Origin: Pedosphaera sp.
Lineage (GTDB): Bacteria > Verrucomicrobiota > Verrucomicrobiia > Limisphaerales > UBA9464
Length of the DNA: 19,834 bases
Assembly (NCBI GenBank): GCA_009695405.1
Contig: SIAZ01000027.1
Coordinates: 1-19,834, forward strand
Direction of reading: 5' to 3'
Part shown: piece after piece, positions 7,549 to 16,675 of the stretch
Numbering within the stretch: position 1 is the first letter of the stretch
Layout: every line of letters starts with the position of its first letter
The notes under the pieces: generated by a model
Databases searched by the model: none
The model's input: the letters and a program-made list of their open reading frames with translations, nothing else
Told to the model about the DNA's origin: nothing
Position numbers and translations under genes: made by a program

Positions 7549-8298
7549 ATGACGGCTGAGGCTCTCATTATTGTCCCAACGTATAACGAGTGCGATAATC
7601 TATCGCCACTCATCCGTCGTATCATGGCCCAACCTGCGGTGGTTGATGTTCTAATTGTCGACGATAATTCACCCGACGGCACCGGAGCCTTAGCGGACAC
7701 GATTGCCGCCCAAAATCCGCGGGTCCATGTCTTGCATCGCAAAGAAAAAGACGGACTAGGCCGCGCCTATTTAGCAGGCTTTCAATGGGCCTTGAAGAGA
7801 GAGTACTCGTTCATTTTTGAAATGGATGCCGACTTTTCTCATGATCCTGCCGATATCCCCCGTTTTCTGGAGGCAGCACAGACACCCACCGCTGATCTCG
7901 TGCTAGGCTCTCGGTATTCAGGGGGGATTCGGGTGATTAACTGGCCTCTCGGCCGACTCCTCCTCTCGCTCTGGGGTGGATTCTATACTCGAACTATTAC
8001 CGGTATGCCCTTCTCCGATCCAACCGGAGGTTTTAAATGCTTCCGCCGGAAAACTTTGGCTTCGATCGATTTGAACACCGTCGCTTCTAACGGTTACAGC
8101 TTTCAAATCGAACTGACTCACCGAGCTTGGCGGCGTGGATTCACCATCGCCGAAATCCCAATCATTTTTACCGACCGCGAACAGGGAACCTCGAAAATGT
8201 CGCGAGATATAGCCATCGAGGCTGCATCAATGGTGTGGCGTCTACTTTTCCAAAATGGATTTCGGCGTCATCCGCTCCCGACTGATCCGGAGGCTTAA
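7549..8298 (+). CDS. Polyprenol-phosphate mannosyltransferase-like family 2 glycosyltransferase
   Basis: A 249-residue GT-A fold enzyme that probably moves a sugar, most often mannose, from a nucleotide donor to a polyprenyl phosphate at the inner face of the cytoplasmic membrane. The N-terminus is the GT2 start (ALIIVPTYNECDNL, residues 5-18), followed by VDDNSPDGTG at 37-46, GLGRAYLAGFQWAL at 69-82, and the metal-binding DADFSHDP at 93-100. GSRYSGG near 120 and SDPTGGFKCFRR further on are typical for DPM1-like enzymes. No C-terminal membrane helices follow, so it is the short soluble or peripheral type. The sugar is not certain, since glucosyl and other transferases share these motifs. The gene follows kdsD by 165 bases, and its stop overlaps that of convergent ribD in a shared TTAA. 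Confidence 0.85.
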   Translation: MTAEALIIVPTYNECDNLSPLIRRIMAQPAVVDVLIVDDNSPDGTGALADTIAAQNPRVHVLHRKEKDGLGRAYLAGFQWALKREYSFIFEMDADFSHDPADIPRFLEAAQTPTADLVLGSRYSGGIRVINWPLGRLLLSLWGGFYTRTITGMPFSDPTGGFKCFRRKTLASIDLNTVASNGYSFQIELTHRAWRRGFTIAEIPIIFTDREQGTSKMSRDIAIEAASMVWRLLFQNGFRRHPLPTDPEA

Positions 8299-9443
8299 GA
8301 AGCACTCATCGACAAATTCGGTTTTCCAACACGACCGCTCACAAACAGGTCTCCGCCCAGCCAACGACTCTCGATACGACTGAGGACTAGGGCGGTGCTT
8401 AACGAACGGAATCCCCTTCCGGCGACGGCTTTTGTATCGTTTTTGCCCCCTAGAATCAGGGGGGCATAAAAGAAAGCTGTCCGCTCAACCCGACCTATCT
8501 CGAAGAAGGAACCCAGAACGGTTCCCCCTCCTTCAACCAACAAATGAACCACCCCCGCCGCACCCAACTCCCTCAGTAACCAGCGAAGATCAATCCGTCC
8601 GTCGATTTCTGGCGCAATCAGGACAGTCACTTGTTCTTTCAAGGCTGCAACGCGATTGATCGGAGCGGATTCACCAACCACAATTCGGGTATTGGGAGCT
8701 TCTGAATCGACGACCAAACGAGCAGTGAGCGGCGTCCGAGCTTTACTATCTAACACGATGCGCAACTTAGGCGGAAACCAACGTGGCGGTAGAAACCCAG
8801 GCACAGCACGTACGGTTAGAGCCGGATCATCGGCCAAAACCGTGCCGATACCGACCAAAGTGGCCTCCGCCCGCAAACGCAATCTTAAGGCGAATGCTCG
8901 TGCTTGGGGTCCAGTAATCCATTTGGAATCACCGGTTTCCGTGGCGATTTTACCATCCAAAGTCATCGCCGCTTTGGCGGTAACAAAAGGAGTTCCCTGC
9001 ACAATCCAATGGTTGAATGCTTCATTCAACCGCTCAGCAGCGGTTGCTAATATCCCGACTTCAACCTCAATCCCAGCCTCTTTTAGTAAACCAAAAGCCC
9101 GACCTGCATGAACGGGATTCGGATCCACCGCAGCCACAACCACTCGGCGGATTCCTGCTTGGATAATGGCTGCTGTACACGGCGGAGTACGACCGTGGGT
9201 ACAGCACGGTTCCAAGGTGACATAGAGTGTCGCATCTCGCGCCGAATGCCCCAGTGCCTCAGCGTCTCGAAGGGCTTCAATCTCAGCGTGAGCTTCACCT
9301 GCTCGCCGATGCCACCCACATCCAATCACCCGTCCTTCTCGCACTAACACCGCACCTACCATGGGATTGGGGGCCGTCAACCCTCTCCCACGTCGAGCGA
9401 GACGCAGGGCTCGGGACATGTGAAGCCGGTCATCGGTGAACAT
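8295..9443 (-). CDS. ribD: Bifunctional riboflavin biosynthesis protein (deaminase/reductase)
   Basis: Carries two consecutive steps of riboflavin synthesis: deamination of the pyrimidine intermediate and NADPH-dependent reduction of its ribosyl group. The 382-residue protein is of normal length. The N-terminal deaminase has NPMVGAVLV near residue 26, the zinc/catalytic HAE around 52, and the PCCTHGRTPPC zinc block around 78-88. The C-terminal reductase starts near 148 with TAKAAMTLDGKIAT, then GDSKWITG, and includes LVEGGGTVLGSF and LILGGKN near the end. ATG start at 9441-9443. It is last in the leftward nusB - PHP - ftsY - ribD series, 42 bases after ftsY. Other rib genes are not in this window. 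Confidence 0.95.
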   Translation of the reverse strand: MFTDDRLHMSRALRLARRGRGLTAPNPMVGAVLVREGRVIGCGWHRRAGEAHAEIEALRDAEALGHSARDATLYVTLEPCCTHGRTPPCTAAIIQAGIRRVVVAAVDPNPVHAGRAFGLLKEAGIEVEVGILATAAERLNEAFNHWIVQGTPFVTAKAAMTLDGKIATETGDSKWITGPQARAFALRLRLRAEATLVGIGTVLADDPALTVRAVPGFLPPRWFPPKLRIVLDSKARTPLTARLVVDSEAPNTRIVVGESAPINRVAALKEQVTVLIAPEIDGRIDLRWLLRELGAAGVVHLLVEGGGTVLGSFFEIGRVERTAFFYAPLILGGKNDTKAVAGRGFRSLSTALVLSRIESRWLGGDLFVSGRVGKPNLSMSAS

Positions 9444-9485
9444 GAGTAAAAGTACAGACTCGTTCCATCGGGTGGAATGACTTGG

Positions 9486-10403
9486 CTACTCTCGCGAAGC
9501 GAATAAAGCCTCGGAGAATTCCTTTGCATTGAAGGGTTGGAGATCCTCAGGTTGCTCCCCGATCCCGATAAATTTGACCGGAATACCGAGTTCCCGCTGA
9601 ATGGCGACCACAGCTCCTCCCTTGCTAGTGCCATCGAGCTTAGTAATTACCAACCCCGTGATCCGAACCGCTTTATTAAATTCACGAGCTTGAACGACCG
9701 CGTTCATACCCGTGGACCCATCTAAAACCAACAAGACCTCATGAGGTGCCCCCGGAAACTTACGATCCACCACGCGATGAACCTTTTGCAATTCCTGCAT
9801 CAGATTGTGTTTCGTATGCAAGCGACCGGCCGTATCGATAAATAACCAACGTGCCCCACGAGCCTGAGCCGCCGTGATAGCGTCATGCGCCACAGCAGCG
9901 GGATCGGCTTGATAGGCTCCGGCAATCACTGGTACACCCAAACGCGTGCCCCATAACTGCAACTGCTCAATAGCCGCGGCGCGAAAAGTGTCGCAGGCTG
10001 CTAAAATTGCCGGTTCACCTCTCTGCGCCATCCGATGAGCTAACTTAGCCGTCGTGGTTGTTTTTCCAGTTCCGTTAACTCCAACGATAGAAACCACGGT
10101 GACCCCGTCTGGCCGCGCCACAAATCCAGCATCCAATCCATTCAGACTCTTCTCCACTTCGCATGCCGCGATCGACACCAGATCTAAACCAGACGATCCT
10201 TGTGTCTCAAAGGCCGCTCGCACCGCCCCCACGATTTGTTGGGTCATAGGAAGTCCGAGATCAGCGCCAAGCAATGCGGCCTCCAATTCCTCGATACTGG
10301 CGGCTGTTAATCGGGGCGACCGAGTGACGATACGCTTGAATTCGTGGGCCAAGGAGGATGTCGCCTTGGTAAAGACCGTTTTAAGTTTATCAAAAAATCC
10401 CAT
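9486..10403 (-). CDS. ftsY: Signal recognition particle receptor FtsY
   Basis: GTPase that docks the SRP-ribosome complex to the membrane for cotranslational insertion. The 305-residue protein has the compact NG form: a short basic, amphipathic start (MGFFDKLKTVF, a likely membrane-targeting helix), the N helical domain to about residue 95, and the G domain. Visible GTPase elements are GVNGTGKTTT at 108-117, DTFRAAAIEQL at 138-148, DTAGR at 190-194 and TKLDGTSKGG at 254-263, followed by FIGIGEQPEDLQPF near the end. GTSKGG with GVNG separates FtsY from the SRP protein Ffh. The long acidic A domain of E. coli FtsY is absent. It begins 8 bases after the upstream PHP gene, which suggests an operon. 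Confidence 0.96.
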   Translation of the reverse strand: MGFFDKLKTVFTKATSSLAHEFKRIVTRSPRLTAASIEELEAALLGADLGLPMTQQIVGAVRAAFETQGSSGLDLVSIAACEVEKSLNGLDAGFVARPDGVTVVSIVGVNGTGKTTTTAKLAHRMAQRGEPAILAACDTFRAAAIEQLQLWGTRLGVPVIAGAYQADPAAVAHDAITAAQARGARWLFIDTAGRLHTKHNLMQELQKVHRVVDRKFPGAPHEVLLVLDGSTGMNAVVQAREFNKAVRITGLVITKLDGTSKGGAVVAIQRELGIPVKFIGIGEQPEDLQPFNAKEFSEALFASRE

Positions 10404-10411
10404 AGTAAAAC

Positions 10412-11239
10412 TCAGTCAACTGCCGAAGGACGTCGTTCCTTCAACTCTTCTACCTGCTGATAAGGCAGCTTCACTCGGCCAATCAACGGACACCCTTTAG
10501 CCATTCCATGACAGTCACTGCCGCCGGTTGCCACAAGTCCAAGATCAGCCGCTTTACGAATGAAAACGTTACTTTCAGCCTCCGAATGCTTGGTATGCCA
10601 ACATTCCAAACCGTCGATACCGACTTCCTTTAATCGAGGAATAATGCCGCCATTCCGATACAATCCAGGATGAGCAAGAACCGAGACGCCGCCAGCTTCA
10701 TGAATGAGAGCTACGGCATCTCCCGCACTCATTCGTGGCTTACTAACAAAGCCAGGGCGTCCCTTTTTTAGAAACCGTTCAAAGGCATGATCACAGTCTC
10801 GAGCATATCCCTGTTGCACCAAAGCCCTCGCCACATGTAATCGCCCCGGGGCCTCGCAATCTGCCAAAGTACGTACGACAAATTCACTTAATCCGACGCC
10901 GTTTTCATTGAGTCGGACGACAATTTCTTGGACACGATTCTGTCGAACTTCTTGAAAGCGGACGAGCTGGCTCCTCAACGCCTCCGATCGTGTGTTCAAC
11001 CAGTAGCCGAGGATATGAACCTCTTGCCCATCGACTTCTGCGGTTATTTCAGAACCGGGTATAAATTCAATCCCTTCGATCACACAGGCCACTTCCATCC
11101 GCTCGCAGCCATCAACACTATCGTGATCTGTCAAAGCCACCGCATCCAATCCGTGGGCACGTGCCTGACTTGCCAGTTCTTCCGGCGACCATGTGCCGTC
11201 AGAAAAACAGGTGTGTAAATGCAAGTCAGCCAGTTTCAT
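10412..11239 (-). CDS. PHP-domain phosphoesterase (RNase AM / nucleoside-bisphosphate phosphatase-like)
   Basis: A 275-residue PHP protein with the metal ligands in order: DLHLHT at 5-10, DHDS at 38-41, GSEIT with Glu64, VHILGYW at 74-80, an internal VLAHPGLYRNGG, and GGSDCHG near the C-terminus. This arrangement with the inserted helical region in the middle matches the YciV/TrpH group, of which characterised members remove mononucleotides from RNA 5' ends or dephosphorylate pAp. The exact activity here is inferred. It acts in the cytoplasm. ATG start at 11237-11239. It begins 19 bases after nusB and ends 8 bases before ftsY, so it is embedded in a cotranscribed RNA and protein-handling cluster. 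Histidinol phosphatase is an alternative PHP activity but the context and motifs fit it less well. Confidence 0.88.
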   Translation of the reverse strand: MKLADLHLHTCFSDGTWSPEELASQARAHGLDAVALTDHDSVDGCERMEVACVIEGIEFIPGSEITAEVDGQEVHILGYWLNTRSEALRSQLVRFQEVRQNRVQEIVVRLNENGVGLSEFVVRTLADCEAPGRLHVARALVQQGYARDCDHAFERFLKKGRPGFVSKPRMSAGDAVALIHEAGGVSVLAHPGLYRNGGIIPRLKEVGIDGLECWHTKHSEAESNVFIRKAADLGLVATGGSDCHGMAKGCPLIGRVKLPYQQVEELKERRPSAVD

Positions 11240-11258
11240 TGGGGTCTAACGCCGCCTG

Positions 11259-11777
11259 CTAGCCTGAGGCATCAGCACTGTCCTTAGCCGTACGGGCAGG
11301 TCTCAAAATCTCTGTTTTTACCTTATCCAAAATGCCATTCACAAATTTGCCGCTATCCGCCGTAGAGAACTTTTTGGCCACATCTACCGCCTCATTAATG
11401 CTCACTACCGGCGGAATATCATCGCGATAGAGCATCTCATAGACCGCCAAGCGCATCACATTCCGATCGACAACTGCCATTCGACGCAGGTCCCAATTTT
11501 TTGCATGCTTCATGATCGCCGCATCCACCGCTTCAAGATGGCTCAACACACCTCGAATCAAGGCATCACCAAAAAGTTGGGTCGCCGCATCCTCCGCATC
11601 CGCTGGCGGCAACTGGACTTGCTCCCCCCAAGTCGGCCCTTGCGACTCCATATAGGCATTCATCCTCTGCCCCTCCCAAAATTGACTAAGGGCCAACTCG
11701 ACGTTCTCCAAGGGATTCATGTCGTGCTGGAAAAGAAATTGGATAGCCCTTTCACGGGCTTCGCGACGCTTACGCAC
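11259..11777 (-). CDS. nusB: Transcription antitermination factor NusB
   Basis: RNA-binding factor of the antitermination complex for rRNA operons, acting with NusE/S10. The 172-residue protein starts with RKRREARERAIQFLFQHDM, the typical arginine-rich first helix, and has the conserved second half: ILRG-like IRGVLSH, NWDLRRMAVVDRNVMRLA, PPVVSINEAVDVAKKFS and GKFVNGILDKV. A loop of about 30 residues between helices one and three (MNAYMESQGPTWGEQVQLPP) is longer than in the shortest homologues. The start is a GTG at 11775-11777; no ATG lies upstream in this frame and the protein cannot begin later without losing the first helix. It is the first gene of the leftward cluster and lies divergent to the CotH exoprotein gene over 158 bases. 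The usual neighbour ribH is not seen. Confidence 0.94.
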   Translation of the reverse strand: MRKRREARERAIQFLFQHDMNPLENVELALSQFWEGQRMNAYMESQGPTWGEQVQLPPADAEDAATQLFGDALIRGVLSHLEAVDAAIMKHAKNWDLRRMAVVDRNVMRLAVYEMLYRDDIPPVVSINEAVDVAKKFSTADSGKFVNGILDKVKTEILRPARTAKDSADASG

Positions 11778-11935
11778 AGCGAGACTCTAAACGAAAGCCG
11801 ACCAAGGGAAGAGTGATTTCAGTGTCTACCCTCAAAAAAAATCACCCAAGGTTCTCGTTGCCTCTCCTTCCCTGTTGATCGCTTCACTTGTCGCTTCTTT
11901 CTACGCACTCCTTTTTGTAACCTTTTGAAACAGTC

Positions 11936-14900
11936 ATGGATTCAACCTTCCTAGTTCCCTTTTATCGGTTGGCACTTTTTTTGTTGCTCTTTCAATTTCG
12001 ACTCCTAGCCGATGCCGAGACAATTCGACCCACCGTCGATGCGGTTTTTCCTGAACCCGGTGCCATTCATCATTTGGCCCTTGTGGAGATTCATTTTAGT
12101 GAACCCGTGACCGGCGTTGGCGCCAAGGACCTCCTAGCTAATGGAGTGCCCTGCGTTGATTTACGACAGGTTGCTGCAGAGATTTACGTTTTCACCTTGC
12201 CCTCAATCATTTTTGGGGAAGTCCGCTTAACTTGGAATCAAGCCAACCAAATTCAAGACAAAGCCGATATTCCCAATTCCTTTAAAGATCGACACGCTGC
12301 TGACTATTTCCTGCTGCCACCCCCTCGGCCCAGTGGCGTGATTATTTCGGAGATTATGGCTACTAACGAAAAATCTCTCCGCGATGAGGACGGTGATTAT
12401 GAGGATTGGATCGAACTACAGAACATCTCCGGTGCAGACATTCAGCTCACCGGTTGGCATTTGACCGATGACCCCGCAATTCCTAACAAATGGACTTTTC
12501 CTGAGGTGCTTTTACCCAATCGCGGCTATCTGGTGGTCTTCGCTTCTGCTAAAGACCGGAGTTCACCCACCAATCGACTCCACACTAATTTCAAACTCGC
12601 TAATTCAGGGGAATATCTCGCACTCACCGCTCCAGACGGTGTGATCGTCAATGGTTTCTTACCTCGCTATCCGGCGGTCCCACCCAATATCGCCTACGGT
12701 CGAGCAAATGGAGATCCCGATCACGCGGGTTATTTCGCCACACCTACCCCAAGCAGCGCCAATTCCATTTCCGGTGTTGGATTTGCTCCCGAGGTCATTT
12801 TTTCGAGACTCGGCGGATTTATTTCTAATCCCCGACTCAATATCACCTTGGCACTTACTCTCGCTGCCCCCGCCACTAATACCCTCATTCGCTATTCTCT
12901 GGACGGCCGCATCCCAACTCTGACCGAAGGATTGACCTATTTGTCCCCAATCCTTTTGGTGGCCACAAATGCCATCATGGTTCGCGCACGCGCCTTCAAA
13001 ACGGATTTGCTCCCTGGCCCAGTCCATACCGAATACTACACCCCCCTGTTTGTCTCCACTAATAGCGCAGGATTACCCCTGCCACCGGTGTTAAACACCA
13101 ACATACAACAGTTCCGTTCCGACCTGCCTTTACTGGTCATTAACACCTTTGGTCGCACCCTCAATGAATCGGCAAATACATTTGTCAATTTCACCCTTTT
13201 CGAACCCAAAGACGGAGTGGCTATGGTGACGCGCCCAGCAGATTTCACCACCCGCGGTTCGATGAAGATCCGAGGTTCCAGTAGCGCGTCCGAAGCCAAA
13301 AAACAGTACGCCATTCAATGGACTGATGATTACAATCTCGATCGGGAACTGCCAGTCCTCGGAATGCCGGAGGAATCGGAATGGGTCCTCTATGCTCCCA
13401 ATTCTTTTGAACCTGTCAGTATCCATAATCCCTTCATTCATCAACTCGCTCGCGATATCGGCGAATACTCTCCGCGCACTCGTTTCGTCGAAGTCTTCAT
13501 TAACCGCTTAGGGCCTCTCATTACCAATCACTACGAAGGTCTCTACGTTTTGATGGAAAAACCAGGAACGGGGCGTAAACGTATTCTAGGTCCCAAAATG
13601 CAACCGGAAGATTCCACTCTACCCGATATTAGCGGTCCCTATATTATGAAAATCGACCGATTAGACCCGGGAGATTCGGGCGTCGGCATGGGCGGCGTGA
13701 CCGCAGCGATGGTCGTTCCCAAAGAAAAGGAAATCAAAAAACCCCAACGCGCCGCGCAGCGAGCCTATATTGTTAACTACGTCTCGTCGATGAACCGGGG
13801 ATTTCTTTCCATCAACCGTCGGAACCCCACCAATACCTACGAAAACTACATCGAGATGGGGCGATCTATTGACTATCACATTCTGGAGATGCTTTCCGGT
13901 AATGTCGATACACTGGTTTTAAGCTCCTTCTTTTATAAACCGCGCGGCCAAAAATTAGTCTTTGGGCCGCACTGGGATTTTGATCGTGCCCTCGGATCCA
14001 CCGATGGACGTGACACTAATCCTCGAATTTGGGCGTGTGGCCCTATTTTCGCCGGATGGTTTGGTTTAATGTTTCAAGACATCGAAGCATGGCAACGTTG
14101 GGTAGATCGTTTCCAAGAACTACGAACCCGCCAACTGTCAACGCCGTCGACTTACCAACTGATGGACCGGTTAGCCAACGAGATTCGCCAAGCTGAAAAG
14201 CGGGATTTTCAACGCTGGAAAATCGTTCGGCGAGGCGGCAGTTACCAAGCAGAACTCGAATCGATGAAACGATGGGTATCAAACCGACTCGATTTCGTAG
14301 ATCGACAACTCACTCAACCCCCAGTCCCGCTCCTCCCCTCCAGTATCGTTGATCCTGGCACTCAAATCACCCTCAACTTAAGCCCTTCCTCCACCGCCAG
14401 TGCCGTCATTTGGTACACCTTAGATGGCACGGATCCCCGCGCACTCGGCCTCACCAATCGATCTGCTTCAGCCCGACGTTATACCGGTCCAATCACCCTA
14501 GATCAATCGTCGCGACTCGTCGCTCGGTCCTTCGATAGCTCACGACGTCAATCCGGTGGGCCGCCTACCAGCACCTCTTGGTCTGGCCCCGTTTTCCGAA
14601 CTTACCGGACAACACCTCCAAGTTTAACCCTGACCGAAATTCATTTTCACCCGATCGACGCCGATGGTTCCGCCAAATCGAACCCAGAGGATTATGAGTT
14701 TCTCGAACTTAAAAACACCTCCGGTAATTCTCTCGACCTCACTGGCTTTAAACTGCAAGGCGAAGTCCAATTTGATTTTGCAACCGCGTCTTTTCAGCGT
14801 TTTCTGACACCCAATGCCCGCATCGTGATTGCTTCTAATACCAATCAATTTGTCTCTCGTTACGGGCGCAAAGCTGGATTGGCCGGAGAGTTCACCGGCC

Positions 14901-15520
14901 ACTTAAACGATGATCTCGGACGCCTTTTTCTAACCGACCCAAAGGGGCTTCCGGTTTTTGATTTTAATTATTCTGACCTCTGGGTGAAACCCTCGGACGG
15001 CGATGGCTTCAGTATGGTGATTCGGTCCGAAATCTTGCAAGCCTTCGACCTCGATACCCCAGAAGCTTGGATAGGCAGTGCCAGTCTGCACGGATCACCG
15101 GGGGTCGCTGATCTTGCCTCGGATGTCGGGCCTGATACTGATTCCGACAACGATGGCCTCCCCGATGTCTGGGAACGAAATCACTTTGGCACTCTTAATT
15201 TCCGAGGTGATCAAGATAACGACGGCGATGGGGCTTCCAATCGGGCCGAGTTTCTGGCCGGGACCCTCCCCCTCTCGGCAGACAGTCACCTCCTATTGGC
15301 CGCTGCCCCTTCCCCGTTTGGCGGTAATCCAGTCCTTAGCTTTCCTCGCACTGGAGCTCGGTCTTACACGGTTTTCTATCGGGACTCACTCGCCTCAACC
15401 AACGTTCTACCTTGGCGGGAACTAATCCGTTTCCCCGCACAATCAGCAAAGGCCATGGAACAATTCCGCGATCTCACAATGACTAATGCCTTCCGATTTT
15501 ACCAAGTGTCGACCCCCTGA
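11936..15520 (+). CDS. Large secreted CotH-kinase/lamin-tail multidomain protein
   Basis: A 1194-residue exported protein. Order of parts: signal peptide (about 1-27); Ig-like bacterial domain (about 30-118); first lamin-tail domain (132-245, with IISEIMATNE and WIELQNISG); chitobiase C-terminal-type beta domain (about 295-368, IRYSLDGRIPT); CotH-like region (about 395-800) with YEGLYVLMEK and the proposed metal-binding HWDFDRALG at 679-687; second chitobiase-type domain (about 805-890, WYTLDGTDP); second lamin-tail domain (about 893-1055, EIHFHP, EFLELKNTSG); Asp-rich Ca-binding repeats (DTDSDNDGLPD, DQDNDGDGAS, 1067-1100); and an ending with RFYQVSTP. CotH kinases phosphorylate spore-coat or surface proteins in characterised cases; the substrate here is unknown. 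Start ATG 11936 is the first in frame and directly precedes the signal peptide. Confidence 0.88.
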   Translation: MDSTFLVPFYRLALFLLLFQFRLLADAETIRPTVDAVFPEPGAIHHLALVEIHFSEPVTGVGAKDLLANGVPCVDLRQVAAEIYVFTLPSIIFGEVRLTWNQANQIQDKADIPNSFKDRHAADYFLLPPPRPSGVIISEIMATNEKSLRDEDGDYEDWIELQNISGADIQLTGWHLTDDPAIPNKWTFPEVLLPNRGYLVVFASAKDRSSPTNRLHTNFKLANSGEYLALTAPDGVIVNGFLPRYPAVPPNIAYGRANGDPDHAGYFATPTPSSANSISGVGFAPEVIFSRLGGFISNPRLNITLALTLAAPATNTLIRYSLDGRIPTLTEGLTYLSPILLVATNAIMVRARAFKTDLLPGPVHTEYYTPLFVSTNSAGLPLPPVLNTNIQQFRSDLPLLVINTFGRTLNESANTFVNFTLFEPKDGVAMVTRPADFTTRGSMKIRGSSSASEAKKQYAIQWTDDYNLDRELPVLGMPEESEWVLYAPNSFEPVSIHNPFIHQLARDIGEYSPRTRFVEVFINRLGPLITNHYEGLYVLMEKPGTGRKRILGPKMQPEDSTLPDISGPYIMKIDRLDPGDSGVGMGGVTAAMVVPKEKEIKKPQRAAQRAYIVNYVSSMNRGFLSINRRNPTNTYENYIEMGRSIDYHILEMLSGNVDTLVLSSFFYKPRGQKLVFGPHWDFDRALGSTDGRDTNPRIWACGPIFAGWFGLMFQDIEAWQRWVDRFQELRTRQLSTPSTYQLMDRLANEIRQAEKRDFQRWKIVRRGGSYQAELESMKRWVSNRLDFVDRQLTQPPVPLLPSSIVDPGTQITLNLSPSSTASAVIWYTLDGTDPRALGLTNRSASARRYTGPITLDQSSRLVARSFDSSRRQSGGPPTSTSWSGPVFRTYRTTPPSLTLTEIHFHPIDADGSAKSNPEDYEFLELKNTSGNSLDLTGFKLQGEVQFDFATASFQRFLTPNARIVIASNTNQFVSRYGRKAGLAGEFTGHLNDDLGRLFLTDPKGLPVFDFNYSDLWVKPSDGDGFSMVIRSEILQAFDLDTPEAWIGSASLHGSPGVADLASDVGPDTDSDNDGLPDVWERNHFGTLNFRGDQDNDGDGASNRAEFLAGTLPLSADSHLLLAAAPSPFGGNPVLSFPRTGARSYTVFYRDSLASTNVLPWRELIRFPAQSAKAMEQFRDLTMTNAFRFYQVSTP

Positions 15521-15699
15521 GAGTTTACATCTCCGCCTACTTTGGGGACCTGCCGCCTTCGCCTGAGCTCAGTCTAAATCGAGATTAAACCCATCGGATT
15601 TATTGTTACTCATCCCAAATTTCCCGCCTCACAAGGTTGCTTTTATGTCTTCCAGCTTTCCTTCTGAGGCTGCTGCTCGGTAGTCTCCCCACCAGAAGT

Positions 15700-16575
15700 A
15701 TGTTTACCGGTACGTTTACAGCCTTGGTCACCCCCTTCCGCGACGGTCTTGTCGACGAACCTGCCTTCGAGGCACTCGTCCGCTCCCAACTCAAAGGAGG
15801 CGTCGATGGCATTGTCCCGATGGGCACCACGGGAGAATCGCCGACCCTCGATTATGATGAGCACATCCGGGTCATTGAACTGGCCGTGAAGTTTGCCAAG
15901 GGCCGTATCCCGGTCCTCGCTGGCGCCGGAGCTAATTCCACTAAAGAGGCTGTATACCTCACCCAACGCGCCGCAGATGCCGGAGCAACAGGTACACTTC
16001 AGGTCGCGCCTTACTACAATAAACCCACTCAAGAAGGTGTTTACCGGCATTTCGCTGAAATCGCTCGAGCCACAAAACTTCCTGTCCTTCTTTACAGTAT
16101 TCCTGGGCGCTGCGGAATCGAGATCGCCGTGGAAACGGTTAAGCGTCTGGCGTCCGATTTCCCAACAATCGTTGGAATTAAAGAAGCAGGCGGGTCCTGC
16201 GATCGCGTCAGCCAACTTCGAGCGACCTGTGGACCGAAGTTTCAAATCGTCAGTGGCGATGACTCCCTGACATTGCCTTTTATGTCGGTCGGCGCCCAAG
16301 GGGTTATCAGTGTCGCTTCGAATGTTGCTCCTAAAGAAGTCTCCAAAATGGTATCCGCCTTTGCCAAGGGAGATTTAAAGACTGCAATGAAACTGCATGC
16401 GCGTCTCTATCCTCTCTTTCGAAATCTTTTTGTGGAAACCAATCCTGTTCCCTGCAAAGCCGCTCTCGCTTTAATGGGTCTAATGACTGAAGAAGTCCGC
16501 TTACCGTTGGTTCCAGTCTCCGACGCAACGCGCACCTTAATACGTTCAACATTAGAACAAGCCGACCTTCTCTAA
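15700..16575 (+). CDS. dapA: 4-hydroxy-tetrahydrodipicolinate synthase
   Basis: Condenses pyruvate and aspartate semialdehyde, the entry to the diaminopimelate and lysine branch needed for peptidoglycan. The 291-residue protein from ATG 15700 has the family length. Visible active-site elements are GTTGESPTL at 42-50, PYYNKPTQEG at 104-113, YSIPGRCG at 132-139 (Tyr132, Arg137), and the Schiff-base lysine in VGIKEAGG (Lys161). The YSIPGRCG variant (usually YNVPGRT) is unusual but keeps Tyr and Arg. The frame is open 21 codons upstream to a TTG, giving a hydrophobic extension that I judge not translated. The 100-base gap to argG and same direction permit cotranscription. Other class I aldolases of this family exist, but the binding loops favour DapA. 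Confidence 0.9.
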   Translation: MFTGTFTALVTPFRDGLVDEPAFEALVRSQLKGGVDGIVPMGTTGESPTLDYDEHIRVIELAVKFAKGRIPVLAGAGANSTKEAVYLTQRAADAGATGTLQVAPYYNKPTQEGVYRHFAEIARATKLPVLLYSIPGRCGIEIAVETVKRLASDFPTIVGIKEAGGSCDRVSQLRATCGPKFQIVSGDDSLTLPFMSVGAQGVISVASNVAPKEVSKMVSAFAKGDLKTAMKLHARLYPLFRNLFVETNPVPCKAALALMGLMTEEVRLPLVPVSDATRTLIRSTLEQADLL

Positions 16576-16675
16576 GCGATCGCTGCGAGGGAGTTCGAAC
16601 GTTAGAATCCGTCGAGTACCGGGAAATTTCCTTTCCAGCCAAGCCTACCTGCCGTTCACTCTTCCGCATTTCAAG

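Noticed and set aside
15646..15684. A 12-codon frame (MSSSFPSEAAAR) upstream of dapA as a possible leader peptide
   Set aside because: No run of lysine codons or attenuator hairpin accompanies it, and no Shine-Dalgarno sequence or conservation evidence is available. Short ATG frames of this length are expected by chance.
16576..16620. A T-loop-like GTTCGAA between dapA and argG as part of a tRNA
   Set aside because: No acceptor, D or anticodon stem can be built around it, and the preceding bases are dapA coding sequence.
16622..16631. Perfect 10-base palindrome GGAAATTTCC, 44 bases upstream of argG, as an operator
   Set aside because: It is short and single, and does not match an arginine-repressor box pair as far as I can tell. 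Palindromes of this size occur by chance in a 20 kb window.
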